Origin: G963674835 sp963674835
GTDB taxonomy: Bacteria > Planctomycetota > Planctomycetia > Pirellulales > Thermoguttaceae
Length of the DNA stretch: 64,000 bases
Reading direction: 5' to 3'
NCBI GenBank assembly: GCA_963674835.2
Contig: CAXXKC010000002.1
Coordinates: 1 to 64,000 of the forward strand
In this document: piece by piece, positions 9,470-19,367 of the stretch
How the letters are laid out: every line of letters begins with the position of its first letter
Position numbering within the stretch: the first letter of the stretch is position 1
Program-made: the position numbers and the translations under genes
The notes under the pieces: generated by a model
The model's input: the letters and a program-made list of their open reading frames with translations, nothing else
Told to the model about the DNA's origin: nothing
Databases searched by the model: none

Positions 9470-9868
9470 TTACTTCGTTTCCTGTTTCTTCGGGCCGGGT
9501 TTTTGGCGGCGGAGGATGCGACCAAGCTTCTTCTCCAGACGCTTCGGGAACTTCTCGTCACCCAACACGCGTCCGGTCCGCTCGTGCTGGCGGAACTGCC
9601 GAAGCTCCTCTTCACGCACCACGCTGGTCAGAAGCTGCCGCCAGTTGTTGGCCATTGCCAGAAGTGGCGGCCCGTGTAGACTTTCGTCTGTAAATTGGCA
9701 GTGGCCTGTTAGTCTACCGTAGGGACTTGGGGTCTGGTCGGCCCATGCCGGACCGCGGTAAGGGATTCCACGACGAATGTATCGCCGGATGGCGTCCAGT
9801 TCCGCTTCGGTCCGCGGCGAGTTGACGTACTCCGTCGAGTCGGCTGGCCGCGGCAACGGCCAACCTTA
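9470..9868 (-). pseudogene. Composite remnant of two REP-associated (IS200-like) tyrosine transposases
   Basis: Reading on the minus strand from a TAA near 9866, the first ~45 codons (WPLPRPADSTEYVNSP and EAELDAIRRYIRRG) match the C-terminus of one class of REP-associated tyrosine transposase. After about base 9730 the frame continues with a second, different C-terminus (MANNWRQLL, QHERTGRVLGDEKF, RLEKKLGRILRRQKPGPKK) typical of the larger class. The HUH and catalytic Tyr regions of both are gone. The two fragments were fused in frame by deletion or recombination; the product would not be active. Confidence 0.65.
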
Positions 9869-9898
9869 CCGAAACCGCCTTGCCTCATCAATATATGC

Positions 9899-10052
9899 TT
9901 CAGCCCCCCTCGTCGTCGGCGACGGGCCCAAAGTGGTGTAGTTGCTGCCGGATTTTCTTTGCCCATCGTCTGGTGGCGTGCGGGAACCGTGGGAAATCGG
10001 AATAGGGCTTGGTGGGCTTGCCGACCGATGACGAAATGGTAGATTTGGACAT
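9899..10052 (-). pseudogene. Tyrosine recombinase, N-terminal fragment
   Basis: ATG 10052 on the minus strand gives MSKSTISSSVGKPTKPYSDF then PHATRRWAKKIRQQLHHFGP, the N-terminal SAM-like segment common to planctomycete tyrosine integrases, and stops after ADDEGG. About 50 codons remain. It lies just upstream of the tRNA-Met gene, while a C-terminal fragment of a similar recombinase lies just downstream of that tRNA. Confidence 0.65.
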
Positions 10053-10075
10053 ACGGCACCTTACTGTCCATGGGT

Positions 10076-10193
10076 CAGGTATTCTTGACACCTGTTCCTT
10101 CGGTGGTGGGGAGTCTGATTTCCCAAGTGGAGCGGTCGATTGGTCACCTGGACAGCCGAGTCGCGTCAAAACAGGCTATCAGGTGCCAGGAAC
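10076..10193. repeat. REP-like inverted motif pair
   Basis: ATTCTTGACACCTGTTCC (from about 10081) and, in reverse orientation, GTTCCTGGCACCTGATA (complement of 10177-10193) resemble each other and frame about 80 bp. Such motifs accompany REP-associated tyrosine transposases, a remnant of which lies at 9.5-9.9 kb. The link is an inference. Confidence 0.35.
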
Positions 10194-10244
10194 AAGCAGT
10201 AGCACCGCGCTTTTTCGACGTAAGTATCTGAGAAATAACAGCTT

Positions 10245-10318
10245 GGCGGCGTAGCTCAGTTGGTTAGAGCAGCGGAATCATAATCCGCGTGTCCGGGGTT
10301 CGAGTCCCTGCGCCGCTA
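10245..10318 (+). tRNA. tRNA-Met (anticodon CAT)
   Basis: The 74-nt cloverleaf has acceptor GGCGGCG pairing with CGCCGCT (the first pair is G:U), D arm GCTC...GAGC, anticodon stem GCGGA/TCCGC with loop ATCATAA, and T arm CGGGG-TTCGAGT-CCCTG. The paired first acceptor position argues against an initiator; elongator Met is most likely, with tRNA-Ile2 (CAT, lysidine-modified) as the alternative. No CCA is encoded. Integrase fragments flank it on both sides. Confidence 0.92.
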
Positions 10319-10324
10319 CTTGAT

Positions 10325-10363
10325 AAGCCTCGACGTATCAATGAGTTGCGTCGGGGCTTGTTT
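10325..10363 (+). terminator. Rho-independent terminator after tRNA-Met
   Basis: AAGCCTCGACG (from 10325) pairs with CGTCGGGGCTT (ending 10359) over 11 positions with one mismatch, followed by the T-rich GTTTGT. It starts 6 nt after the tRNA discriminator base. Confidence 0.75.
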
Positions 10364-10468
10364 GTGCGCGGACGATGATTTCGGTGCTCTGTTGATAGAA
10401 GGGTTGATTGTCGCCCTCTCGTAAGCCGCCCAGGCAACGTCCGCCGTGTTCATCGCATTCCGGCCAAC

Positions 10469-10690
10469 CTAGTGGCGCAGGGTGGTGCCGATCGACTCAT
10501 GCCGCATCAGTTCCATTGGCTGCTGAGGCATCATTCGGGCAGCGTACCGCTTCTCCGAACGACCGGCGCAGGTCGTGAGTTGATGCATACTTGACCACGT
10601 CATGGACCTTCCCCGTTCCCTGGTCTTTCTTGGTCTCGGTGCGGACCTTGACGCCGGCCGTCTCGCCGGCGAATCGCCTGTTGGCGCGGG
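10469..10690 (-). pseudogene. Tyrosine recombinase, C-terminal fragment with frameshift
   Basis: The minus strand encodes RRFAGETAGVKVRTETKKD and KYASTHDLRRSFGE, containing the conserved H-x-L-R box of tyrosine recombinases. It then shifts by one base into RYAARMMPQQPMELMRHESI and GTTLRH followed by TAG, just before the catalytic Tyr would occur. The frameshift and missing Tyr make it inactive. It is oriented with its C-terminus towards the 3' end of tRNA-Met, as expected for an integrase beside a tRNA attachment site. It directly follows the GH92 gene stop. Confidence 0.7.
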
Positions 10691-10691
10691 G

Positions 10692-13145
10692 TCAGCGATC
10701 CTGCGGCTCTTTGGCCATCTCGAATCGCAATTCGCCCCCTTGGGCGATCTCGGCATGACGCAGCCAGCTCCGTTGCAGAGGCGCGTCGCTGAACCACACT
10801 TTGCGCACGTAGATGTGGTCGGCGGCGTAGTTGTCGGCCACGATCCTCAGGCGATGCTCGCCCAGCGTCACGTCGGCCTTGCGGAACAGCGGCGCGCCGA
10901 GCTGGTACACGTCGGAACCTGCGACCGGATAGAGCCCTAGCGCGCTGAACACATACCAGGCCGACAGCGTTCCGGCGTCGTCGTTGCCGTCCAATCCGTC
11001 GGGGCCCGTGCCGTATTTGTGGTCGAGGATCCAGCGAACCCACTTCTGCGTAAGGTCTGGCCGCTCGGCGTCGTTGAACAGGTAGGCCGCATACAGGTCG
11101 GGTTCGTTGCCGTGCCAGTAGTAAGGTCCGGGATTGAACGCGCCCATGGCCGGGTCCGACAGTGCGAAGAAGTCGTTCAACTCCTCGACGAAGTATTCGC
11201 GGCTCTTGAAGAGCGAGATGAGTCCCTTCGGATCGAACGGCACCGCCCACCGCCATTGCAGGGCGCTGCCTTCGACGTAGTCGTTCGTGAACTTGCCGGT
11301 TACGTCGAGGTAGGTCAGCAGCAGGGGCTTGAGCGGCTCGACGAACTTCCCATCTGAATTGCGCGGCTGGAAATACTGGGTATGAGGATTCCAGAGATTC
11401 CGATAGAACTGGGCATGTTTCGCCAGCAGGGCGGCGTCTTCATCGTGGCCGAGCTGCTTCGCCAGCAGCGCGATCGCATGGTCGGCGTAGGCAAACTCGA
11501 GCGTCCGCGACACCGCTTCGTTCATCAGATTCGCCGGGCAATACCCGTACTTCAGATAGAATTCGACGCCTTCGCGACCCGAGAAAGGCGCGCCGTCGGG
11601 CGTGCGAGCCAAAGCCGTTTGCCGCATCGCGCGATAGGCGGCCTCCACGTCGAAGTCGCGGATCCCCTTCAAATAAGACCCGGCGATCACGATGTCGGCC
11701 GGAGTCCCCAGCATGGAGCCGGTGTAGCCGTTGCCCGATGGCCAGCGAGGCAGCCAGCCTCCTTGCTTCGACATTGCGACGAGCGACACCAGCATGTCGC
11801 GCTGCTCGTTGGGAGCAATCAGCGTAAACAGCGGATGTACCGTGCGAAACGTGTCCCACAGCGACAGGTCCGTGAAGTAGCGGAAGCCCGACGCCTTATG
11901 GACCTCTTTATCGAAGCCGAAGTAATCGCCGTTGACGTCGCTGAAGACGGTGGGCATTTGGAACGAGTGATACAGCGCCGTGTAGAAGATCCGCTTCTGC
12001 TCGTCACTGCCGCCGTCCAACCGGACGAGCGACAGCCGTGATTCCCAGGCATCGCGGGCTTTGGCGTAGACCTCGTCGAAGGTGCTCTTGCCCACCTCCG
12101 TATCGAGGTTCTCGCGCGCATTGGCAATGCTCACGTACGAGATGGCCAGTTTCAGGACGACGGGCTCCTGCGTGTCGGCGAAGCGCAGATCGACGCCGAG
12201 GTTGTCGCCCGTCTCGGTTGTCTGCCCCGGCGCGAAGCGGCCGTCCTTGGCAATGCCGAAGGCGTCGAAGGGGCGGCTGGTACGTGCCACGAAGTACGCT
12301 TTGACGCCGCCGTAGCGCCCGGAAAACGAGCCGAACACGCGCGCCGCGCCCTCGATTTCCCGTGCTTGCGGTATGATGCGCACCAGCCCCTCGCGGCTGT
12401 GCCCTTTGCCCAGCACGCTCGTGACGTCGATGAGAAGATGCGGCGTCCCGCGATGGGCAAACGTGTAGCGATGCACGCCGACGCGCTCGGTCGCCGTTAG
12501 CTCGCAAAGCACGTCGGTGCCGCGGAGCCTTACGGCGTAGTAGCCGGGGAACGCCACTTCCTCGCGGTGTGAAAACGGCGCCGGCTGGCCCTGGGCGTGT
12601 GTTGGCTCCTCGCCAGTCACCACGGCGGGCATCACGCGAAACTGGCCGCCGTCGGTCGCTCCCGTGCCGACCAGGCGCGTGTGACTGAATCCCAGGATCG
12701 TGCCGTCGGGATAATAGTATCCCGACGTATTGGCGCCCTTGTGGCCAAACCAACTCGAGGCGGGCGCCGTGTCGGGGCTGAGACGCACCATGCCGAACGG
12801 AAGTGTGGCGCCGGGGAAGTCCATGCCGCATACATAAAAGATCCCGCCGGTGCCAATCATCGGGTTGACCCATTGGCCCAACGCGCCGGGCCGTATCGCG
12901 ACCGAGAGCCCCTCGGCCGCCGCCGCACCACCACGGTCGGATTGCGCCCCGGCCGGCCCGCTCGTGGCTACCGTTGCCGCGGAGCCGATCGGATGGGGAG
13001 GGCCGCTGGCGCCGAAGGCGGGCGTCCGCATCCCCGCCCCCATAACACTTGCGGCGACGAGCACCGCAAAGACGCCCCCCCACGGCCGAACTCGCGTCGC
13101 GCCACATCGTGCAAAGGCGTGCTGCTGCGTGCGTTCCAACTCCAT
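10692..13145 (-). CDS. GH92 family alpha-mannosidase, secreted
   Basis: An 817-aa protein. ATG 13145 is preferred because GGAG lies 8 nt upstream and the product opens with a long signal-peptide-like segment (VFAVLVAASVMGAGM). The body has GH92 hallmarks in order: VNPMIGTGG (~residue 95), PFGMVRLSPDT (~120), SLWDTFRTVHPL (~430), HGNEPDLYAAYLFN (~690) and GNDDAGTLSAWYVFSALGLY (~730). In the usual GNEDCGQMSAW motif, ED is replaced here by DD and CGQM by AGTL. GH92 enzymes are calcium-dependent inverting exo-alpha-mannosidases that trim alpha-mannosides from N-glycans or mannans. It is transcribed divergently from the 13328 gene with a 182-bp shared upstream region. An integrase remnant abuts its 3' end. 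Confidence 0.9.
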   Translation of the reverse strand: MELERTQQHAFARCGATRVRPWGGVFAVLVAASVMGAGMRTPAFGASGPPHPIGSAATVATSGPAGAQSDRGGAAAAEGLSVAIRPGALGQWVNPMIGTGGIFYVCGMDFPGATLPFGMVRLSPDTAPASSWFGHKGANTSGYYYPDGTILGFSHTRLVGTGATDGGQFRVMPAVVTGEEPTHAQGQPAPFSHREEVAFPGYYAVRLRGTDVLCELTATERVGVHRYTFAHRGTPHLLIDVTSVLGKGHSREGLVRIIPQAREIEGAARVFGSFSGRYGGVKAYFVARTSRPFDAFGIAKDGRFAPGQTTETGDNLGVDLRFADTQEPVVLKLAISYVSIANARENLDTEVGKSTFDEVYAKARDAWESRLSLVRLDGGSDEQKRIFYTALYHSFQMPTVFSDVNGDYFGFDKEVHKASGFRYFTDLSLWDTFRTVHPLFTLIAPNEQRDMLVSLVAMSKQGGWLPRWPSGNGYTGSMLGTPADIVIAGSYLKGIRDFDVEAAYRAMRQTALARTPDGAPFSGREGVEFYLKYGYCPANLMNEAVSRTLEFAYADHAIALLAKQLGHDEDAALLAKHAQFYRNLWNPHTQYFQPRNSDGKFVEPLKPLLLTYLDVTGKFTNDYVEGSALQWRWAVPFDPKGLISLFKSREYFVEELNDFFALSDPAMGAFNPGPYYWHGNEPDLYAAYLFNDAERPDLTQKWVRWILDHKYGTGPDGLDGNDDAGTLSAWYVFSALGLYPVAGSDVYQLGAPLFRKADVTLGEHRLRIVADNYAADHIYVRKVWFSDAPLQRSWLRHAEIAQGGELRFEMAKEPQDR

Positions 13146-13327
13146 TGGTTTTGCTCCACTGAGACACTCACCGAGAGCTACGTCTACTTTTCGGCGCACA
13201 GGAGGGCCGCGTCGCCCCGAAGAAGAGTGAGCCGATGCGGTCCCGACTCGCGCCACGAATCGCTCGACCGCTCCCGTCACAGTATAATCGTCGCTGGGCT
13301 CGGAAGCGAACCAACGGAGCGTGGGTG

Positions 13328-16303
13328 ATGATCATGCGAACAAAGGCTTTCATGGCGGCAATTGGGTGCGTGGCGGCGTTCATCGGCATCAGCGGAGTGG
13401 CGTCGTCCGCGAACGAAGCACGTCCGGCGGAGCAGGTCTATCGCGGACAGTTGGTCGCATTTCCCGGCCCTTGGGCGTTCACGCTTCCCAAGCAGGCGAT
13501 CATCTTGGTCAGCGATGAGGACCTGGAGACCCTGGCGGCCGACCCCGACAAGCCGGTCGACTTGAGCCTCGTGCCCCAGCAGAAACGCGTGGTCAGCTTG
13601 CGCCAGGTCTGCCAGACGGCACAGAAGCAAGGTGCGAGGACGTTGATCGTGGCGTTCGACCAGTTCTTCCAGCAGTACCGGCCCGGGCAGAACCACGAGC
13701 GTCGCCTCATGCCCGACATGGACGAGTACATCGCAAAAATCGCGCGCATCGGCAAGTTTGCCGAAGGGTTTGGGCTGGGACTCGAACTGAGCTTGCTCAC
13801 ACCGCTGGAAATCGGTCGCGGCTACCGCCAGGCCACGGGCGAGTCGGGCATGTGGATGCAATATCGCAAAGGGCTCCGCGATCCCAAGACGGGGGCGTTC
13901 AGCGTATCGATATGGCGGCACGCCCGATGGGTGAACAACAAGGGGCCCTTCGAACTCGAAGACGCGGGGATACGCGTGTTTGCCTTCCGAGAACAAGCGG
14001 TCGGCGGCACACCCTATCGCGTGGTTCCCGAAGACTCGATTACCGACGTCACTTCCGGCACCAAGGTGGAAGTGTTCGACGGCATTCGGGCCGACGGTTT
14101 CCCGGCGACGCGGATTCGCGTGTACGCCACGGCGTCGACCGAGGGCAAAGATCTCAATCGCGTGCTCGTCGTCCAAATGTACCGCACTCCGGAAATGGAC
14201 TATTTTTCCGACCACGCGCTTCCGTATTTGAAGAAGCTGATCGACCGCTATGCCGATGCGGGCGTGAAGCTCAACGCGCTGTATTCCGACGAACCGCACC
14301 TGATGGGCGATTGGAGCTATCATCGGCACCACGAGCACGGGCAGTTCGCCATGCGCTACGTAAGCCCGGCACTGGCCGCCAGGTTCGCGGAGCATTTCGG
14401 CAAGCAATACCAGGACCTCGCCAAGTACCTCGTCTATTTCGTTTACGGCCAGGAAGACTCCGCCATCGACTTGAGCGCCACACAGGGAATCATGCACGTG
14501 TTCGGTTCGTCGCCGGCAGAGATCCGCCGTACGGCCCTCTTCCGCGCCCACTACTATCGTTTCTTGCAGGATGGGTTGACAGACCTTCTGGTGGCGGCCA
14601 AACACCATGCCGAGCGACGCATGGGCCACCGGCTGGAAGCGCGGGCTCACGCCACGTGGGCTGAGAGTCCGACCTGCGACGCTTGGCTGACGACAGCCGG
14701 AGTGAACAGCAACCGCAACAAATATGAATACACCTCCGATTTCCTATGGTCGAACACCGTGCAGCAGGCGTCGGATGCGTGTGCCGACTACTTCCGCTGG
14801 GGCGATTTCCTCACTGGCAACGGCAACGATCATGCCGAGGGCGGATTCCTCGATCGCGATTACGTTGGGTTGTCGCTGGCGTGCTCGACGGGCATTCTCA
14901 ACGAAGTTCCCTATTCCTACGGCGCCCACTGGGGGATGCCCGGGCCTATTGCCCAACGTCGTTCGGCGCTGGCCGCAGTGTTTGGCGTGGCCGGATCCCA
15001 TTGCGGCGAGGTGGAAGGGATGGTGCATCGCGATGTCGACGTGCTCATGCTGACACCTGTCGATCTGGTCGCCGTCGAGGAGCGTTTTGGAAGCTGGATG
15101 AACCAGTACGCCTACGCCAACTACGTGACCGCCGCCAAGCTGCTGGAACGCGGCAAGGTCGTCGGCGGCGCGATCGAGATGGCCGGCCGACGGTTCACCA
15201 CGCTGGTGACGACGTTCGAGCCGTTCCCCTCCCAACGATTGCTCGACATGATGCGGCAGTTCGTCGAGCACGGAGGACGTCTTGTCTGGTCCGGCCCTCC
15301 TCCCGTTATACTTGATGAAGGAACCGACGCACTGAAGCCTTGGGGAGCCCTCTTCGGGGTCGACTACACACCGGGGCCAAATGAGGGCTTGCCCGTGCCG
15401 GGGCGGCAAGTTGTCTTCGAGGAAGTGCTTAAGCCGGTGACGCCGCAAGTGGTGCTGACGCACTTTGTGGTCGACCACATCTATCCCGTAACGACGGTAG
15501 ATTCCACGCAGCCGGTAGCTCGCGTTCAGAACCACGTGGTAGGAACCTGCCGAGAATATCCAGGCGGCGGCCGCGCCACTTTCCTGGGCTTTCGGCCTCG
15601 CGACGATCAGTCCTGCAGCCTCGGCTACGACGTTCGCACATGGTTCCAGATTCTCAGTGCCCTGGGCGCATACCCGCCGACCGGCAAGTTCCCCGGCATC
15701 AACGACAACACCGAGCACTTGTCGCGTACGGGCGAGTACCTCACCTGCCGCTTTCCCAACGGTGCCGTAGCCGTGGCCCGCCATCTCCGCACGCTCGAAG
15801 AGGACTGGCCCGGCGGCTTTGCTCGCGACCCGGAGTCCGACGCTGCTTACCTCAAGCAGCACCCCGCGCCGCCCGACGACTTGAAGCTGAACGATTTCAA
15901 GGTCAACGGCTATCAGGTCACGTTCGACGGCACCGGCGCGTTGGCCTTTCGCACCGACGAGCAGGGACATCTCATCGCATTTGCCGGGCACTCCTGCCGG
16001 CAGATCACTCTCGACGGCCACACGGTCGTGTTCGCCGACCACCCTCTGCCGCTGGTCACGTTCGCTCCCGTCGCGTCCCAACGCCGAATTGCCGGCGGCG
16101 CGGTCTGCCAGATCGTCATCCAAGGAACGGGAACCGTCCATCTCCCTGGCGTCGTGATTCCCCAGAAGGCGGAACTGGTTGTCGAAGGCGCGCTGCCCGG
16201 CTCCCGCGGCCGTAAGCTGGCCGTTCAACGCGACGGCGAGATGGTATCGGTGCAGATCACTCCCGCCGAGTCGGGGCGGCTCCTTTGGGTAACCGCCGAC
16301 TAG
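13328..16303 (+). CDS. Large secreted TIM-barrel-like glycoside hydrolase candidate, family unassigned
   Basis: A 991-aa protein from ATG 13328 (GGAG about 7 nt upstream), with a signal peptide MRTKAFMAAIGCVAAFIGI and cleavage near SSA-NEA. Residues ~180-500 have barrel-like character with NALYSDEPHLMGDW (~residue 320) and RLEARAHATWAESPTCDAW (~residue 435). Residues ~560-720 (GGRLVWSGPPPV) resemble the glutaminase-like trimerisation domain of family 42 beta-galactosidases, and the C-terminus is beta-rich. The order is the same as in the GH106-like protein at 6954, so the two may be distant relatives. Acidic catalytic candidates are the Glu in SDEP and in WAESP. No precise family could be named. 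The TAG stop lies in the CTAG that flanks MITE-like copy 3. Confidence 0.7.
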   Translation: MIMRTKAFMAAIGCVAAFIGISGVASSANEARPAEQVYRGQLVAFPGPWAFTLPKQAIILVSDEDLETLAADPDKPVDLSLVPQQKRVVSLRQVCQTAQKQGARTLIVAFDQFFQQYRPGQNHERRLMPDMDEYIAKIARIGKFAEGFGLGLELSLLTPLEIGRGYRQATGESGMWMQYRKGLRDPKTGAFSVSIWRHARWVNNKGPFELEDAGIRVFAFREQAVGGTPYRVVPEDSITDVTSGTKVEVFDGIRADGFPATRIRVYATASTEGKDLNRVLVVQMYRTPEMDYFSDHALPYLKKLIDRYADAGVKLNALYSDEPHLMGDWSYHRHHEHGQFAMRYVSPALAARFAEHFGKQYQDLAKYLVYFVYGQEDSAIDLSATQGIMHVFGSSPAEIRRTALFRAHYYRFLQDGLTDLLVAAKHHAERRMGHRLEARAHATWAESPTCDAWLTTAGVNSNRNKYEYTSDFLWSNTVQQASDACADYFRWGDFLTGNGNDHAEGGFLDRDYVGLSLACSTGILNEVPYSYGAHWGMPGPIAQRRSALAAVFGVAGSHCGEVEGMVHRDVDVLMLTPVDLVAVEERFGSWMNQYAYANYVTAAKLLERGKVVGGAIEMAGRRFTTLVTTFEPFPSQRLLDMMRQFVEHGGRLVWSGPPPVILDEGTDALKPWGALFGVDYTPGPNEGLPVPGRQVVFEEVLKPVTPQVVLTHFVVDHIYPVTTVDSTQPVARVQNHVVGTCREYPGGGRATFLGFRPRDDQSCSLGYDVRTWFQILSALGAYPPTGKFPGINDNTEHLSRTGEYLTCRFPNGAVAVARHLRTLEEDWPGGFARDPESDAAYLKQHPAPPDDLKLNDFKVNGYQVTFDGTGALAFRTDEQGHLIAFAGHSCRQITLDGHTVVFADHPLPLVTFAPVASQRRIAGGAVCQIVIQGTGTVHLPGVVIPQKAELVVEGALPGSRGRKLAVQRDGEMVSVQITPAESGRLLWVTAD

Positions 16304-16393
16304 TGCGTGTCGCACTTGACTGTGGCGTTCGCGGCGGCGTGTTTCTACGGTTGGGGAAAGCGAAAAACACGCTACGATTACGCCGAATGCGCT
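16304..16393 (-). repeat. MITE-like palindromic repeat, copy 3
   Basis: Ninety bases, inverted relative to copies 1, 2 and 4. The left flank CTAG (16300-16303) contains the TAG stop of the 991-aa gene and the right flank is CTAA (16394-16397), so the apparent 4-bp duplication has one mismatch. The inner hairpin arms GCGTGTTTC and AAAACACGC are visible. Confidence 0.75.
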
Positions 16394-17078
16394 CTAATCC
16401 ACCAGTGAAAACGGGTGACGAATCAAGACGCAGACGCAGCTTGCCCCGACACCCTGCGCTGCCAAGGCCGGTCCAAGTCAGCCCCCCGCACCAGCCGAGT
16501 CTCCTGATACGGCGTCTTGGACGTCCATTTCATGCCTTGTCAGGCGGCTCGCGAGCCGACCTTTTCTTCCTTCGCGTACGCGCATCGGCCAGCGGGTATG
16601 ATGGCAGGCCCGCCGTTCCTGTCGAGTATCGACGCACCGACCCGCCTCGGGCAATCGAGATGAAGCGTCCAACAATTGACGGCCACCAATGTTCGGCCAG
16701 CGGGCCAAATGAAGACAAGGAAGCAGACCAGAAGTCGGCAAGTGCGTGGCTGATGCAGAAGGTCCGATGAACCCAGCTTGACTGATGCGTCGACGGAAGC
16801 CACGGCGGTGAATCGCCGCCGGCGGGGCATATCGCCATATCGGGTTATTGACGGTCCGCTCGGAATCGCCAACACTGGTCCTTCCAGCTTCGGCGTACCC
16901 CCATTTTGTGTGGTGTTCTGAGTACGGCCGCGCCTGGCACGCCACTGCGTGGACGGCGGAACAAGAGACGTGGCGAGACATCTGCCGCCGCGCCGCGTTG
17001 CGTCGGCAAACACCGCGAAACCACAGCTCGCAGGATGCCTCAAATCCGAACGTATGCTCGTGCCCAAGGAATCCCATC
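16394..17078. other. Intergenic, about 680 bp, nothing recognised
   Basis: Short overlapping frames on both strands show no family motif and no convincing ribosome-binding site. The promoter of the giant surface-protein gene should be here; AAGGA about 9 nt before ATG 17079 is its likely ribosome-binding site. Confidence 0.4.
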
Positions 17079-18348
17079 ATGCCCGGCAAGCCCGCAATGA
17101 TCCGGACCACCGCGAATAGAAGTTCCCGTTCTCGAACACGGCGCTTGGGCAGGCCTGGATCGGCGAATCGCGCGACGTCAATTCATGCCCGCTCCCTTCG
17201 CCTCGAGCAATTGGAGGATCGGAGGTTGTTGAGCGTTTTCGCGGTGACCAATCTGGATGATGGACCTGTCGCGCACGCGGGCGACTTGCCGGGGAGCCTT
17301 CGTCAGGCAATCTTCGATGCGAACGACCACCTGGGCGACGACACAATCACGTTCTCATCGAGTTTGGCCGGTGGAACGATCACGCTCGCCGAAGGCGAGT
17401 TGGCTATTACCGACCCGGCGGGCACAACCACGATCACGGGCTTGGGCGCCGATCAGTTAAGCGTTAGTGGCGGTGGCGTCTCGCGCGTGTTAAGCATCAG
17501 CAGTGGCGCGACTGCCGAAGTCTCCGGCCTCAGAGTCGCGCAAGGTTCTGCCGGTCTCAGTTGCGGAGGCGGTGTCCGCAACGATTACGGGACGCTGACA
17601 ATCACTGAGTGCGTTATCGCCCACAACACGACCGACATATCCGGAGGCGGTATCTACAACTATCATGGCACGCTGACCATTCGCAACAGCATTCTCTCCG
17701 AAAACCGGGCTCAGAACGACGGCGGTGCCATATACAGCTCTGGAATGGCAACGATCACTGATAGCGCGATTTCGGACAACATGTCTGTGGAAGACGCGGG
17801 CGGAGGGATCTATAGTCGTGGGACGATGACAGTTACCAATTGCACCGTTTACGGAAATTCGGCCAACACCTACGCCGGCGGCGGCATCTATAGCTCCGGC
17901 GGATCCGGCAGCGCTAGCACGTTAACAGTCACCAACAGCACGCTCGTGGAAAACTCGGCTCACTACGGCGGCGGGATCTGCAACTTTTTCTTTGCAACGT
18001 TGAAACTGACGAACAGCACAATCTCCGAAAACTCGGCTGTCGACGGCGGCGGCATCTGCAATTATGAGACCTCGACGATTACCAACAGCACCGTCTTCGC
18101 AAATACCGCTAGTGCACGTGGAGGCGGGATCTACAGTCTTGACGAGCCCGTTCTGACAACTTTGCGCAATACAATCGTGGCCGCCAATGGAGGCAACAGC
18201 GCTTCACCGGACATCGCCGGTAGGGTAACCGCGAGTTATTGTGTTGTTCAGGACACCTGGGGCGCAACAATCGACCACGAGACAAACTTACTTATTGACG
18301 GTCGCAGAAGTAGTGAACTGATTTACAGGTCGGTTCGTATGGGTATGC

Positions 18349-19367
18349 ATGGGACGAACACTTGGAACCAAGGCGGAGCAAGAAGCTCGGCGTGTCGCAG
18401 CCGGCCGGCTTCTTCTGGCCGGCAGCAAGAGCATCGACGTGGCTTGCGCTTTGAATGTAGCGACCTCGTCGGTTGGGCGATGGAAAGCGATTGTCCAATG
18501 CCAAGGCCTCGAAGGCCTGCGGACCAAGTCGCCCACCGGGCGACCACCCAAGTTGCCCAAGGCACGATTGAAAACGCTCACACGCATCCTTCTCAAGGGC
18601 GCCCTGGCTGCCGGATTTTCGTCCGATCTGTGGACCGGGAAACGCGTCGCTCAAGTCATTCGCCAAAGATTCAACGTCGACTACCATCCCCATCATGTGC
18701 TGAAGATCCTCCGGCAACTGACCCTAACACTGCAAAAACCGCAGCGTCGAGCACGACAACAAGACCCCGACGCACTGGAGCGTTGGCGAAACGTCGAGTG
18801 GCCGCGGATAAAAAAGGGGCGGCCCGTTGGCGTCGGCCGATAGTGTTTTTGGACGAATCCGGCTTCCTGCTTCAGCCGACCGTCCGTCGAACCTGGGCAC
18901 CATCGGGGCGGACGCCCATCTTGGTCGAATCGGCCCGGCGTGATCGACTCTCGGCGATCGGAGCCTTTTCGATTTCGCCTCTTCGCCGACGAATGGACTT
19001 CTTTTTTCAGTTGCACGGCCGCAACATCGACACGTCGCTTCTGATCGCGTTCCTGCGTAGCCTGCACCGTCGTTTTCGGCGTCGGCTTGTGCTCGTCTGG
19101 GACAATCTCCCTGCCCATTTCAAGACGGCCAAGTATTTCGCGATCAAGCATCCGTCTTGGTTCCGCTTCGAACCCTTGCCGTCCTACTGTCCCGAGTTGA
19201 ATCCGGTGGAAGGCGTGTGGAGCTACGTCAAACACGGGTGCCAAGCCAACTTCGCGCCCACCGACGCCCACCATCTCCGCCAACAAACCACCCATTCCCT
19301 GTCGTCTCTCCGCCGCAATCAGAATCTCTTGCCCCGTTTCCTCGAACACACAAAACTCCTGCTCTAA
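18349..19367 (+). CDS. IS630 transposase, expressed by -1 frameshift
   Basis: The first frame (18349-18843, 164 aa) is a helix-turn-helix DNA-binding domain (VACALNVATSSVGRWK, LRTKSPTGRPPKLPK). The second frame, ending 19367, carries the DDE nuclease: VFLDESGF, LVWDNLPAHF and YCPELNPVEGVWSYVK. The frames overlap at A_AAA_AAG (18810-18816), in phase with the first frame; slipping back one base there joins ATA-AAA-AAG to the second frame and gives about 339 aa, the usual IS630 length. All three catalytic acids are present, so the element may be active. The start ATG 18349 has no strong ribosome-binding site. Confidence 0.88.
18810..18816 (+). promoter_or_regulatory. Programmed -1 ribosomal frameshift site (A_AAA_AAG)
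   Basis: The heptamer lies in the zero frame of the upstream transposase ORF and 27 nt before its stop, where the DDE-domain frame overlaps. Frameshifting on this heptamer is established for several insertion sequences. A GC-rich stretch follows (GGGGCGGCCC) that could help pausing. Confidence 0.8.

Noticed and set aside
14744..16315. Long minus-strand open frame opposite the 991-aa gene
   Set aside because: Arg/Gly/His-rich composition without motifs; GC-skewed third positions of the plus-strand gene explain the lack of stops.
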